The notes under the pieces were generated by a model that was given only the letters and a program-made list of their open reading frames with translations, did not search any database and was not told the origin of the DNA. The position numbers and the translations under genes are program-made. Below are positions 1 through 9,682 of a stretch of 64,000 nucleotides of DNA, piece by piece. Numbering within the stretch: position 1 is the stretch's first letter; every line of letters begins with the position of its first letter. Origin of the DNA: Isoetes taiwanensis (taxonomy: Eukaryota; Streptophyta; Lycopodiopsida; Isoetales; Isoetaceae); assembly GCA_021234155.1 (NCBI GenBank), contig JAJEKV010000028.1:5420364-5484363 (forward strand), given 5' to 3'.

Positions 1-1257
1 CAACCAGGCTCTGAGCGAGGGGCTCCCCCAGGAGTGGATGGTTAGTAAGGTTGTTCCCCGCATAAAAGCGGGTAATAAGGATGAGCCGTGAATTACCGGA
101 TGATTATGGTAAGCTCATTTGTTTGCAAAGCTCTGGCGGGGTGGTGGAGAAGAAAAACTCACTAAGTGGGCCGAGGAGGCGGGGTGTGGGCAATTGGCGA
201 GGCGGGCTTTAAGCCCGCCTCACTCCACGACCGACCATATCTTCACTTTGAGAGTGTTGATGGAGGCAAAGCCTTGTGCGCGAGGACTTGTATTGTTTGC
301 TTTGTAGATTTTAAGACTGCATATGATACCATCCCCAGAGACATCTTTGTGGCGAGGGTTGCAAGACTTGCGAGTTCCACGGAGTTGCGCGAATGGGGTG
401 CACCAGCTTTATGATGGGATTCATGCTGCACCGCCTTATGAAGATCGGGCGGTAGCTAGCACTATGGGAGTTAAGCGGGGCTGCCCGTTGTCTCCAACAC
501 TTTTGGGTTGTACATTGATAGCTTGGAAGTGGATGCAGCACCATGGGGGGAGGGGTGCAATTATCCGAGGCGACCTCTCGTGAGCCCATTTGCTATATGC
601 GGATGATGTAGCTTTGCTAGCCCACACGGTCGGCGGTATGCAGCGAAGATTTGGATGCCCCTCGGTGGGTTACGTGGGGCAACGGGAATAACAAAGAACT
701 TGCACAAAACTAAGCTTCTCGCGATCCTGTCCTCGCAACACCCTATCCCTGAGTTATATTACGAGGGGACGGGAAGTGGAGATGGTCTTGCGGAGCTTCA
801 AGTATCCGGGAATTGATTTCACTACTAACATCTTTGTGGGATGAGTGTGTGGAGAGGAGAGCCGTGCAGGCCGGAAGGCTTTATATGCGAAGCAAAACGC
901 GTGTTGCCTGATAGATCTCTGCGGATCAGGCGAGGAGAGCACACCGCTTAGGGCTTTGGTCGAGCCGGTGCTGCTATATGGGGTGGAGGTTTGGGGCCCA
1001 AAGAGTTAGCAAAGACACGTGGGATAGGTTGGAAAGGGTGCGAAAGCTTTCTTGACATATAGCTTGGGAGTGAAGGACACCGCACGTATCGATTTTTGTT
1101 GTATGAGACGGGGTTCGCCTTTACAAAGATTCGCTATCTTGCTGAGCATCTTACTTGCTTCCATAAGGTGGATGGGATGGATGAGCATCGCTTTCCCCAC
1201 AGTCGTGTTGTTAACGCAGGGGCCCCCCAAATGGCCGAAAACAAGATTAATTATTAA
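1..1257 (+). mobile_element. LINE-A, 5' part: degenerate reverse transcriptase region
   Basis: Non-LTR retrotransposon remnant running in from the left edge. Scattered frames give RT blocks in the right order: a start resembling SEGLPQEW, then HSTTDHIFTLRVL, FVDFKTAYDTIPRD (motif A, near 303-345) and MGVKRGCPLSPTLLG (motif B, near 465-505). A stretch near 966 resembles the LYGVEVWG block common after LINE RT domains. The frame shifts repeatedly and is broken by stops, so no functional enzyme is encoded. The element stops abruptly at TTAA (1254-1257), and its C-terminal coding part resumes at 9687. I read this as one LINE split by the 1258-9682 insertion. The RT assignment is secure; the exact family is not. 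Confidence 0.8.
1254..1257. repeat. Left TTAA, candidate target-site duplication
   Basis: TTAA directly precedes ACGGGGAG. The matching TTAA lies at 9683-9686 after CTCCCGT. Four bases alone are weak evidence; support comes from the inverted ends and the split LINE. Confidence 0.5.
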
Positions 1258-1315
1258 ACGGGGAGCAAATCATTGAAACGAGAGCAAAAGGAATATTCCT
1301 CAAAAGATTCCCTTT
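1258..1315 (+). repeat. Left terminal inverted repeat (imperfect)
   Basis: The outer 8 bases, ACGGGGAG, match the complement of the right end with one extra G. The inner block TCAAAAGATTCCCTTT (1300-1315) matches the complement of 9643-9657 with one extra A. About 35 bases separate the two blocks here, against about 20 at the right end. Confidence 0.55.
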
Positions 1316-1618
1316 TTTTTTACGAAAAAAGGGGGTAAAATGAGGTTAAAAAAAAAAAAGATGCATGAAATTCTATTTTGACCCCCCCCGAAATGACTAA
1401 ATTTTTTTTGCAACGAAGGAATTGACTTTTTTAAAGTGTCACTTTTCTTAGCAAAAAGAATGTTCTTAAAGTATGTTTTAAGAGAGAAACTCTAATTTCA
1501 GAGGATAAAATATTTAACAAAAAATTGAAGTAAGTCTGTAATTGAAACTGTAGTATTCTCAAAATTTGAAGATAGAATCTTCATATTCACATCAAAATTT
1601 ACAGTCTTTTTCTAAGAC
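1258..1618. other. AT-rich subterminal region, no gene seen
   Basis: Contains homopolymer runs (T9 near 1312, A11 near 1350, C8 near 1382) and no credible reading frame. It lies downstream of the minus-strand gene and may contain its 3' UTR. Confidence 0.5.
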
Positions 1619-4333
1619 TCAGTTATGTGCAAAAGTGTGAGGAGTGATGAGAGAGGGATCCAGGACGTCCTCATGTTCATTTATGCCATCGTCATCACCT
1701 TCACTTCTTTCACTGTCACTCGAGGAAGTGCTTGAGTTATCTTCCTCATCACTATCAACAGACGGTGAAGCATTGTCACCACCTTCTTCATCATCTTCTT
1801 CATAATTACAAGCTTTTTTAAGCAAATTGATAGTCTTCTGGCGTAGACGATTGTCAGATTTCAATTTAAAATCATAGCACAATATAGTCCGCGTCATTAA
1901 AGGTTCAGCTTCGTCCCCTACAACCCACCTTCTTGGACTTTCTCCTTTTCCTTGGCTTCTCATTTCTAACTCATATCTACCTTCAAAAGCATTTTCTGAG
2001 CGTGTTGCAAGCCAATGAATCTTGAGTTTAGTGACTAAGCCTTCCTCCTTGACTGTGTCAAGCACTTTTGCTATCCAGAACGGTCGACCTTTGTCATCCT
2101 CCTCAGTCGGAAGAGCAATTAGCATACCTTTGGTAATTTCTGTGATATTACCTTGGGGCTCATTCCTGCGTCTTGGTCCGAGGTACATGACTCGGTCCTC
2201 CTCGTCTTCTACTTCAGGTGCAAATGTAGCCTTTGCTTGGACTGCTTGGTGGCAAGGTTGATGGAAGGTGTTAGGCCATTGAAATGGTTCTTGCAACCTG
2301 TCTTAGAGCTATGTTTTGTACAACAATTTTACGTTCGAGAAAGAAATTACTCCACCACATCCGATCTTCTTCTAAGAAGTACTTAAAGCCTGAGGAAATT
2401 CCATTTTCAATGGCTTTTAAGGATGACTCACGGGTACTTTTTCTTCCCTTGGACTCCTTAGGATTTTTGAGAGGAAGTTGCTCAGCACGTTCTATGAAGG
2501 AAGTGTCTGGAATATATTTAAGGAAGCGTAATCCCTCTGGCGGACTCCAGTCCTTAGTTGTGGTATACTTCTTCCCCTGTAAGAAGCTTTGGCCATCCTT
2601 CAAGTAGAACTTGATATGATGTTGAAAGGTGAGATCATTCAACTTGTTCACAGCTTGTTCTCTGTTTGAACGTTGAGAGAAAACAAACTCTCTGAAATCA
2701 GCAGTCTCTTTAAGAAGATCGACCACTGGAGTAGGAGTGTAAGAATCTTCAATAATTCGAACTAAAGAAGGAAGACAGAAAGCCTTCTTCCTTCTAAGGC
2801 GCCCGAAAAATCTGCTGAACATTTGGTCAATCTGATCATGAGTGTGGCCTACAAGTAAGAAACCGAGCTTCACTTTTCTAAAGATCCCTAGCTCCACTAA
2901 CATGGCACAGTACGCAAAGAGTGTTTGATTCTTGTTCTCCCTTGTAGTATTGTCAAGTTGCAGATAAAGCACTGGTGGTAATTGCTCTTGCTCGCACAGG
3001 ACCTTGTTAAGAATTGTAATTGTGAGGTTGGGGTCACCATGCAAGTTTGGATACGTCAAAAAAACTTTGCACCTTAGACTTCCTTTGAAGACCATAGCTC
3101 CTACAAGGTGGACCTTAACAAAACATTCCTCTGGCACATCTTTAGGAATGTTCAAGAAATGTGGTAGAGTTGTTTTTTTTTGGTCCATTCCATCAATCAC
3201 AACAGACATGTATTGCAGTGGACGTTCAAGAGCTTTTTTTCTATGCTTGGCAAGCTTTCTTCTCTCTGCTTGCTTGTTGTTCACGATGTCCGCAAGGTTA
3301 CGGTAACAATATCTGTAGAAGAAATCAGGTCAAAGCATTTTCTCTAAAACAAGTGAGAGATTGGAGAACATGAACTTACTTCTTTCGACCTCTGTCTTTG
3401 CAGTTTCTCGTTGACTCTTTAATTCTGCACACCTCGAGCAAACAGACATTCTATGTTTTCTAGGAATTTTCACAAGACCGAATTCACTTTTCCACAGGTC
3501 ACGGTGAAGTGTGAGTAAGAGATGTCTTTTTGGCTGAGTGCAAGTCTCTTTGTACTCATTAAAAACATCTTTTTTGGTGATGTTATCAGTTAAATGATAC
3601 ATGTTGCTGTTAGGTAGCTTCTCACATGTTTCTCTAAAATATTTCTCCATCCAGGACACAGCAGCAAGGGCATGCATGGTTACAACTCTTCTTGGTCCAC
3701 AATGATCATCGATTCTTTGGATTTTTGTCCGATCTTTTTTGTGTATTCTAGACATTCTTGTGGACCCTAAACGGTGGACAACCATAAAACATTTCGCAAA
3801 CTTCTTGACGGTTAATGTAGTGCAAGAAGGTGTTGCGGTCTGGTCTTACATGATAAGCTAAGTAGGCATTCTGGTCTGCCAATGTCATGGAACTGTAGTT
3901 GTCTCTAACTGCTCGTAATTTAGCCATGTTAAGTCTGTTGATGCAACCCAATGAGCAGCATTTAGTTCTCAAAAGTCTCCTCATTTTCTGTTCATCCATA
4001 AGATTTCTTCTTCTTGCAGAGGAGCAAGCCCTCAAACCAAAATCCACCTTGAATTTCTTTGAAGATTGGCTTGAGAACATGTAATCTCTTTGTTCCTCGT
4101 TGGTGTCTTCATCTTCATGAAACTTCTACTCTGGGGTGACTTCCTCCGTCTCCGAGTGGTGTGCTTGTAGAGAAAAACAGACCACGTGAAGTTGTTCCCT
4201 GAATAGGCGGGGGTACAGTGTTAAAGGGTGGTGATGGCCCATAAGAGGTTGTGGCATCAGCTGTTCTTGTACCATCTTGAAAAGGAGTTCTTGCAAACAT
4301 CTCCTTTAGAGCGGACTGGAATTTCAAATCCAT
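1619..4333 (-). pseudogene. DUF7869-type protein, candidate transposase of the element (frameshifted)
   Basis: Consecutive minus-strand blocks form one protein of roughly 870 residues. They are: an N-terminal Pro/Ser-rich part (4333-4115); a block with CCSLGCINRLN and DQNAYLAYHVRPD (4080-3748); a block ending in the cysteine motif MSVCSRCAELKSQRETAK (3785-3330); a core (3284-2271) with VVIDGMDQ, YLQLDNTTRENKN and VGHTHDQIDQMFSRFFGRL; and a tail (2296-1619) with a BAH- or chromo-like stretch, then a very acidic Ser/Asp/Glu terminus. The core motifs are those of the widespread eukaryotic DUF7869 family. The spaced Asp and His/Asp residues suggest an RNase H-like fold, which is inference. Single-base frame changes occur near 4115-4130, 3790 and 2280. 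A GT-AG intron is plausible at 3379-3313 but its phase is off by one; unspliced, only a TGA at 3328-3330 interrupts the frame. It diverges from the methyltransferase gene across about 1.7 kb. Confidence 0.75.
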
Positions 4334-5210
4334 GTGTCACAACCCTTGTTGTGTGAAGAGGAGTGCATGTTTGGAGCTTCGGCCCTCATTTGTAGTGAAG
4401 TCCCGGTGAGAGAAATTGTAGTGAATCTCACGGTCTTACGTGTTTTCTGTGTTCCTTGTATGTTTGCAACGGAAGGAGGCTAAACTACAAAAGGGGGTAG
4501 CTTGTTCTTGAGCACCCTTTGTTGTGGAGCTTCTGCAGGTCCCGGATGGGGCAAAGGGTGGTGGCAGCCCGCCCGAACTAGTGGTGATTCTTTGGAAGGA
4601 GATGCCGCAGTCTTTGTCTGTGGACTTGGTGGCCGGTTGGAAGGGTGGTGGAAGTCCGTTACGTCTTTGGACTTCGGTGTGTCTTGAGAAGCAAAACGAT
4701 GAAGCGAGGTAGGAGTCCGGAGAATTCCGGTGTTCGAAGAAACGACGTTGGTCCCAAGCGTGTCCTCGGGACCGCATCGAGCTTGAGACAAACGAAAAGG
4801 TGGTGGAAGTTTGTTGATCTAAGCGGTTTGTCATCTTAAGAACTGCAAAACAGTGTAGAGTTTAGATAATGTTTCTCTCTTTGCGAGCTTTTCTTATTCG
4901 AATACAAGCCCGCTACTAAAAGTAGAACTTCCCGCAACAACAATTAAGCGAAAAGGCAAACTAAAAGCTATTCCCGAATACACTAGAAGCGTAACAAGAA
5001 GGCCAAACGTATTCCACTTCACATAGAAAACGAGCAAGACGGAATGGACACCTTTAAAAGGAAATTTTGGCCTTCCGCCATGTGTATTCCAGTCTCACGA
5101 AATGAAGTCACAAATGCCGAATATAATATTGAGCTGTATTCGATACTCATAGAGAAAAACATGGAGAGGTGAGTAAGAAAGTACAAGGTACAATCATTTG
5201 TGTAGTTTCT
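4334..5210. other. Region upstream of the DUF7869 gene, no gene recognised
   Basis: Short minus-strand Pro/Ser-rich frames at 4436-4834 reflect recurring GGTGGTGGAAG-like runs (near 4555, 4648, 4798) more than a recognisable protein. They could be a 5' exon of the DUF7869 gene or UTR. Isolated half-sites of the TGTATTCC palindrome appear near 4972, 5081 and 5132. Confidence 0.4.
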
Positions 5211-5535
5211 TTATTCCGAATACATTTCGCCTTTCCTCGAAGGCTTAAAGTGTATTCTATACACATTCGCCGAAGGCGGCCCGAAAGTGTATTCCGTATC
5301 ACGTTTTAAGCCGCCGAAGACGGGATTATTCCGGAATACACTTTCGCCTTTCGAGGGAAGGCGTTTATTCCGAATACACTTTCGCCGAGAAAAACGTAAG
5401 CGTATTCCGGAATACACTTCGCCTTGAGGAAAGGCGAAAGTGTATTCCGAATACACTTCACCTTGGAGGGAAGTGTATTCCGAATACCGCTAAGCCTTCC
5501 CTCAAAGGCGAAAAGTGTATTCAATAAATACACTG
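5211..5535. repeat. Palindrome array 1: about nine copies of a TGTATTCCGGAATACA-type dyad
   Basis: Dyads centre near 5218, 5255, 5294, 5334, 5374, 5410, 5446, 5476 and 5522, spaced about 30-45 bases apart. The best copies are near-perfect palindromes whose arms extend outward with GGCGAAAG on the left and its complement CTTTCGCC on the right, giving about 30 bp of dyad. The array lies between the two divergent genes. Reading frames across it encode only the repeat and are not genes. It resembles clustered binding sites for a dimeric protein, but function is unknown. Confidence 0.85.
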
Positions 5536-6051
5536 TTCTTTGTTTTGTAAGGTAGTTTTTCCGCGATTTTTTGTAGTGACTTTAGGTGTTTTTTTCGCTT
5601 TTAAAACTTGTTTAGACCTGTTTTTTTTGTCAAGATTGCGGTGTTGTTTTGGCATTTTGGTCCTCTTTTTTGCCCTTGTTTTGTCCTTTTTCGCAAGACA
5701 TTTTGTATTTCGGAATAGTTTTTGCCACTTTGCTTTCTCTAACAAGATCGTGTTTACACACAATTTGGTACGCATAAGAAGGCAGCAAGAAACAACACAA
5801 GAGAACCGTTAAAATCCCAACGAAACCGCACCCACAGAGAAGGGTTGAGGAGTCATCTGCGCCTGCCATCTACGAAAACTTTCAAACTCAATGGTTTTTT
5901 ACAAGGGGTACTTCTGGAAAGTACAGCACACTTACTTTCCTACATGTCTGTCGGAGTGCTGGAGCAAAAAGGTACGATGAGAGGGAATTTGTTTGCATGG
6001 GCACCATCCAAAGAGTGAAGTAGCCGGGAGTCCGGCCAAGAGGGAGACCGC
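5536..6051. other. T-rich intergenic stretch and possible 5' end of the ParB-methyltransferase gene
   Basis: The plus strand at 5540-5760 is a T-rich low-complexity stretch that translates to a hydrophobic Phe/Leu string with no known domain; I treat it as non-coding. The sequence 5800-6051 probably holds the promoter and the first, unidentified exon of the next gene. A plausible acceptor (CTCTTTTCAG) ends near 6059. Confidence 0.4.
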
Positions 6052-7130
6052 TCTTTTCAGACATCCCAAGGCTTTATTCATGTTGATGAATCCTATTTTA
6101 GAGTGGCGAAAGTAAATCCTCGTCCTCTGTACAAGTATGTTGCTCACTACATCAGCAAGAGGTCGCTCAGTGCCATCATCAACTATGTTCGAAGCACAAC
6201 GAGCGAAGACTTCCCCTACAGCGAGTCCGAGCCCGAGGAAGAGGATGAGCAACCGAAGCCCGAAAGTTCCTCATCACAACTGAGGAGTCCATCACAACCG
6301 TGAAAGGCCACCGTCACCACCACCAAAGAAGCGACCAAGGGACACAATTGTTTTAAAGAGCCTAAAAAAAAAAGGCGGCCTTAATTGCGGTGAGGATATT
6401 TCCGAGGAACCTAAGAAGAAGAAGGGGAAGGGTAAAGCACCTGGTGTTGCTATAAAGGAAAAAAAAAGTTGACAAGACAAATTGAAAAGATGGAAGAGAT
6501 TAACCCCGCACAAGTTTGTGCAAGGTGTAATTTATTTGCCGGGCCACTTCAATGAAGCTTCCAATCGAAAAATGAAGCTGGTGAAAGGCCACTTCGTGTT
6601 TCGCAAAATTTATGCCGATCACTTAAGGAACCCGAAAGACGTAATAAGGAGCAATCCAAATGCTCATGTGGCCCCAATAGTTGTCCTTGTTGACAGGGGA
6701 AGAGTGCAAAACCCCCGTGACTATGACCGGAAAAAAAACGCAGAGACCTACACTCACTACGCCTTGGGAGGCAATCACGCTTTTAAGGCAAGAAGGCAAC
6801 TTTATAAAGAGAAGAAGAACCCGAGGTACCTCTCCCTCTCCTACAAGCATCGTGGTCTTACCGATGAAGAAGCGAAAATCGTTGCCAACACCCACAATGC
6901 TGACAACGAATATAAACTAAAGATGAGCTTCGTCGACAAGATCCGGTTCATGCACAGGGAGTACGTAATATTCAAGGAAAAGTACCTGTGAGGACACGAA
7001 GAAGCCAAAGATTTTCCTTGGAGCTTAAGGAGGCGGTGCTATTGAATGTCGCCGAAAATATGACGAGGCCAACAAAAGGCGCCTCGATTCCGACCATAAC
7101 CGGTTCCAGTTAGCTTTTAGAGATGGCAAG

Positions 7131-7192
7131 GTAAGCACAAAATGTATTCCAGAATAGCAAATCAACTATTTAACGTGAATCTTCTTGAACAG
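7131..7192 (+). other. Intron of the ParB-methyltransferase gene
   Basis: GTAAGC donor and CTTGAACAG acceptor, phase 0 on both sides: GAT GGC AAG then ATT TGG GAA. It contains one degenerate palindrome at 7143-7158 (TGTATTCCAGAATAGC). Confidence 0.7.
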
Positions 7193-7484
7193 ATTTGGGA
7201 ACTCCAGGACCAGATATTTACAATGTTCGAGCGAGGGGAGTTAAAGAGCAAGGGAAAGGAGACAGCTAAGAAAAAAAGCTCAGACGTACCCAAAAAAGAA
7301 ATGACCATTACCGTCTGGCGGGAAATGCAGGGCTTCTCCGACACGGAGCTTCTCGAGCAGCTTCTCCAAAAAGTTGTTGATAAGGAGTTTAGCCTAGAAG
7401 AAATGTCAAAGGAATTACACAAGTAAGTTTTCAATTTCAAACATTAGTTATTGCATGTTAGATTCCCAAAAACATCGGCGTGGC

Positions 7485-7715
7485 TAGTGTATTCCAGAAT
7501 ACACATGCCTTTCTTTACACGGGCAATGTGTATTCCGGAATACACATTGCTTGTCTCTAGAAAGGCATTGTGTATTCGGAATACATTGCTTGTCTCTAGA
7601 AAGGCATTGTGTATTCGAATACACATTGCCCGGGTGAAGGAAGGCATGTGTATTCGAATACACATTGCTCCTCCCCAATGTTGGCCTGCGGTATTCGGAA
7701 TACGCGTTCCTTTAG
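7485..7715. repeat. Palindrome array 2: six copies, intronic
   Basis: The core is the same TGTATTC(CG)GAATACA dyad as array 1, at about 38-44-base spacing. The flanks differ: here the arms extend as GCAATG and its complement CATTGC rather than GGCGAAAG. Three copies are separated by the unit TTGTCTCTAGAAAGGCA. Frames across it are artefacts of the repeat. Confidence 0.85.
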
Positions 7716-7791
7716 AGAAGCAATGTGTTTGTCCCGTAGTAGAACTATTTTCTCGCATATTGTTTCGAGGTAGCATCACAAGTTAACCGTT

Positions 7792-7807
7792 TGTATTCCG
7801 TAATACA
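7792..7807. repeat. Single palindrome copy in the same intron
   Basis: TGTATTCCGTAATACA, a 16-base near-palindrome about 80 bases after array 2. Confidence 0.8.
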
Positions 7808-8547
7808 ATTAGCTTGACTTGTATTTGTTTTTCTTTTTACGTTGCCTTCATTCTTTTGTTTAAACTCATTGTTTCCTTAACGCCTTGCAGACCAAAAAAC
7901 GTCATAACATGTCAAACATGTTTGATGGAGCAGCTAAACGTCGACACATGGGGAAAGGTGCAAGGAACTCTACCCAATTGCCACATCCGACGAAGCGCAT
8001 TGTCCAATATTCACCAAATTTTGAGGGGCTGGGTAATTACACTTAGAATTCCTTCTCTCGCACAAAACGATCTCTTGGACAGGTTGTTGTTTTGTTTTTT
8101 TTAGAACAAAAAGAAAAATAAAGACCTACCCGAGGGCTTTATGAATTTGGTTAGAACAGCACGGGAAGAGAGGTCGTTAGCTGAAAGAAGAACTGTTGAG
8201 CCAGAACCATCCGACTACGAGAGATTCTGCATGTTTGATCAAAACAATTTATATTCAATCATTCATGGTGATTGCACGAACCTTGTCGGAACGGTTAAGC
8301 CACAGGACTTTACTTTGGTTATTGCTGATCTTCCCTATGGGTTTAAGCTTAAAGACAGCAGATACGACGACCAGCCCTTCAAATTTTCAGAGTTTAATGC
8401 TTTTATTGAAGGAATTAAGCAGATCTCAACGGCCAAACATTGGCGTTTAGTTACGTTCCATTCGAGCATGCAGTCTGGCTTGGTGGAATCAGCTTTCAAA
8501 AATCACTTTGGTTCTCCAGTTCAGGCAGGATATGAAAACCTTGTCTG

Positions 8548-8679
8548 GTAAGTCTTATTCCAGAATACAATTACTTTTCTCTTTAATAACGTAGTGTGTA
8601 TTCCGGAATAGTATTTCCTGTTTCTGGTTTTCGAAGTGTTTTCTTGTTTTTGCTAATATCACTTTATATGCTTCACTAG
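8548..8679 (+). other. Intron splitting the methyltransferase domain, with two palindrome copies
   Basis: GTAAGT donor directly after motif-IV-side coding sequence and CTTCACTAG acceptor; the codon TG|G is restored. Palindromes lie at 8555-8569 (TTATTCCAGAATACA) and 8597-8612 (TGTATTCCGGAATAGT). Confidence 0.75.
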
Positions 8680-9093
8680 GTACAAAACGAACATCAACTA
8701 CCATGGTGGAGGACCAAGGTTGCTCAGCAAGGTAGAGTACCTTCATGTAGCTTATTGGAGTTTTGATGGGAAGAGGACCATGGATCACTTTAACACTGCC
8801 GCCTGTCAAAACTTTTCAAACGTCCTAGAGTTTCCAGCCAGCCTTCACGTAAATTGCGGGACCCAAGTGCACAAGGCGGGATTAGAATCACTACCGAAAC
8901 CACAAAGCTCATCAACCATCTCCTGGACATGTTCTCGCGCCCGGAGATTGGGTACTTGATGCTTTCTCCGGTTCTCGTACTACTATCGCATGTGCACTTA
9001 AGAAGGGCCGCAACCGTAGCCGTGGATATTGATAAGGAGGTCATGCATTTTGTGAAGATGAGACCGGGCTGCCTTACCTACTTTACCGGATGA

Positions 9094-9642
9094 AAATCAG
9101 GAGTTAGGGGCCAAGTCTTCATCGATTATGCTAAACTAACGCCCTCGGAGATACGACCTCCATTCTCCGACTCACTAGACGATGAGGCAACCTTTGCGAG
9201 CTTAAAGAAGTAGCTTTAGCTACCATTCCAGAGAAACAAGGAGGATACAAAACTCAAGTCCCCAAAGAAAGGAGCGATAGAAACGTAAGGACGAGATGGC
9301 GAGAGCAAAGCAAAAAGAATGAGGAGGACTATGATGTAGATCTTTGACTCATCGCATATTAAAATTATCATTATTTATTACAATGAATCTTCAATATTGA
9401 TGTACAACAATTTATTAAAAACATAGTACTTTTTTTTCCTTTCTATTCTGGTGCTTGTTTTTTGTAATGCTTTCAGTCTCTTCAAGTCTATGCCTAAATT
9501 TTGCTATTTTTATGATTTGTGTTTCATAAGTACAAAGTTTTCGTCTAATAATGGGCCAAAATGGCATGAAAAAAAATGCAAACCTCTAGAAATTCTTAAC
9601 AACTATCAAAAAAGGCTTATTTTAGAAACTTGGTGTTTTTTT
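9094..9642. other. 3' region of the methyltransferase gene and right subterminal DNA
   Basis: After the degraded motif I region the frame breaks. Bases 9094-9345 still look coding-like (Lys/Glu-rich in pieces) and may be the decayed C-terminus. The rest is AT-rich with T runs and no gene. Confidence 0.4.
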
Positions 9643-9682
9643 AAAGGGAATCTTTGAAACGGGAGTGATGCAACACTCCCGT
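9643..9682 (-). repeat. Right terminal inverted repeat with end hairpin
   Basis: The inner block is AAAGGGAATCTTTGA (9643-9657) and the outer block is CTCCCGT (9676-9682). The end is also self-complementary: AAACGGGAGTG (9657-9667) pairs with CACTCCCGTTT (9674-9684) around a 6-base loop. The left end lacks so clean a hairpin. Confidence 0.55.

Larger units (their letters stand above)
7423..7890 (+). other. Intron of the ParB-methyltransferase gene holding palindrome array 2
   Basis: GTAAGT donor and CGCCTTGCAG acceptor. The split codon AA|A matches in phase across the intron. Much of its length is the palindrome array. Confidence 0.65.
6052..9093 (+). pseudogene. ParB-like domain plus beta-class DNA amino-methyltransferase, spliced, decayed
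   Basis: A multi-exon gene probably making an N6-adenine or N4-cytosine DNA methyltransferase. In order: an acidic N-terminal block (6060-6300); a Lys-rich linker; a ParB/Srx-like domain (about 6500-6990) with YALGGNHAFKARRQLY and GLTDEEAKIVANTHN; a helical linker (7193-7422); and the methyltransferase. Motif IV is LVIADLPYGF (near 8310), and motif I follows it (near 8946), DAFSG then S-R where T-G is usual. This order marks the beta class. Introns 7131-7192, 7423-7890 and 8548-8679 have GT-AG ends and matching phases, so it is a eukaryotic gene. Decay includes an in-frame TAA near 7032, TAG near 8102, and paired frame changes around motif I. ParB-methylase fusions are known from phages and bacteria; transfer is inferred. 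Confidence 0.75.
1258..9682. mobile_element. Putative TTAA-flanked DNA element carrying DUF7869 and ParB-methyltransferase genes
   Basis: The unit is defined by three observations. Its two ends are imperfect inverted repeats: ACGGGGAG at 1258 against CTCCCGT ending at 9682, with an inner match near 1300-1315 and 9643-9657. Both ends abut TTAA. The flanking sequences are two parts of one LINE. Inside are a minus-strand DUF7869-type gene, a plus-strand ParB-like/DNA methyltransferase gene, and arrays of a 16-bp palindrome. A TTAA duplication is typical of piggyBac and Kolobok elements, but nothing here resembles a piggyBac transposase. I infer that the DUF7869 protein could be the transposase. 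Both genes contain stops and frameshifts, so this copy looks inactive. The alternative is two or more nested insertions that share the region. Confidence 0.6.

Noticed and set aside
4436-4834. 132-residue Ser/Pro-rich minus-strand frame as a gene
   Set aside because: Driven by GGTGGTGGAAG-type repeats; left open as a possible 5' exon of the DUF7869 gene but not called.
5211-5533. Minus-strand frames of 75-81 residues rich in repeated YSGIRL/YSEYTF-like text
   Set aside because: They translate a palindromic repeat in which both strands stay open by chance; no domain or start context supports a protein.
5540-5812. 90-residue hydrophobic plus-strand frame, possible membrane protein
   Set aside because: T-rich low-complexity DNA gives Phe/Leu by composition; no conserved pattern.
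5211-7715. CRISPR-like appearance of the regularly spaced palindromes
   Set aside because: The intervening segments are themselves repeats, the host is a eukaryote with introns, and no cas genes are present.
7444-7786. Frames on both strands with repeated VYSGIH or CIRIH text
   Set aside because: Same cause: palindrome array 2 within an intron.
6478-9093. Bacterial contamination as the source of the methyltransferase
   Set aside because: Phase-matched GT-AG introns and the plant LINE on both sides place it in the nuclear genome.
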